Source: Planctomycetota bacterium
Lineage (GTDB): Bacteria; Planctomycetota; J058; JARGOJ01
DNA: 5,202 nucleotides
Assembly (NCBI GenBank): GCA_029210225.1
Contig: JARGOJ010000361.1
Coordinates: 2,923 to 8,124 of the forward strand
Reading direction: 5' to 3'
The translations under genes and the position numbers were made by a program. Positions 5,200 through 5,202 of the stretch are shown here, in pieces (positions within the stretch are counted from its first letter, which is position 1; every line of letters starts with the position of its first letter). Under the pieces are notes generated by a model. The model did no database searches. It was not told the origin of the DNA and was given only the letters and a program-made list of their open reading frames with translations.

Positions 5200-5202
5200 T
5201 AA

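Overview
The window is a piece of a bacterial chromosome. It runs from the end of an ordinary metabolic gene into a small accessory region that ends in an insertion sequence. Several things point to a bacterium with a Gram-negative-type envelope: Shine-Dalgarno-led genes, a Sec signal peptide on a small PDZ protein, a PutP-like symporter and an intact ISNCY-type transposase. Nothing fixes the lineage. By eye, the symporter end is richer in G+C than the stretch from about 1.9 to 3.6 kb, as expected for acquired DNA.

Layout, left to right. (1) Positions 2-910 hold the C-terminal part of a sodium:solute symporter (+), cut by the window edge. (2) Positions 931-1338 hold an unrecognised 135-aa protein (-), convergent with the symporter and probably starting at TTG. 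(3) Positions 1477-1908 hold an exported 143-aa single-PDZ protein (+), followed by a good intrinsic terminator. (4) Positions 2078-2578 hold a 166-aa protein made almost only of two S1 RNA-binding domains (-). (5) Positions 2751-3086 hold an acidic 111-aa orphan protein (-). (6) Positions 3087-3500 hold the remains of a Pol-beta-fold nucleotidyltransferase domain (-), broken by a frameshift, an in-frame TGA and an IS insertion. (7) Positions 3501-5199 hold a complete insertion sequence with a 445-aa DDE transposase (+) and 15-bp terminal inverted repeats. The window stops three bases after the IS.

The most interesting part is 2078-3500 on the minus strand. A nucleotidyltransferase (NTase) reading frame lies in two registers and then passes through one TGA. 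It can be rebuilt by eye into one continuous domain (GSRAG...DSDLDVLVE...HPLELNIL). It is followed at once by a small acidic orphan gene with its own ribosome binding site, and then by a small tandem-S1 gene. This order, an enzymatic C-terminal domain followed by a small orphan gene on the same strand, resembles the tail of a polymorphic-toxin/immunity locus whose toxin was inactivated by the IS. That reading is inference: no toxin N-terminal region (RHS, filamentous haemagglutinin or similar) is visible, because any such region would lie beyond the right edge of the window.
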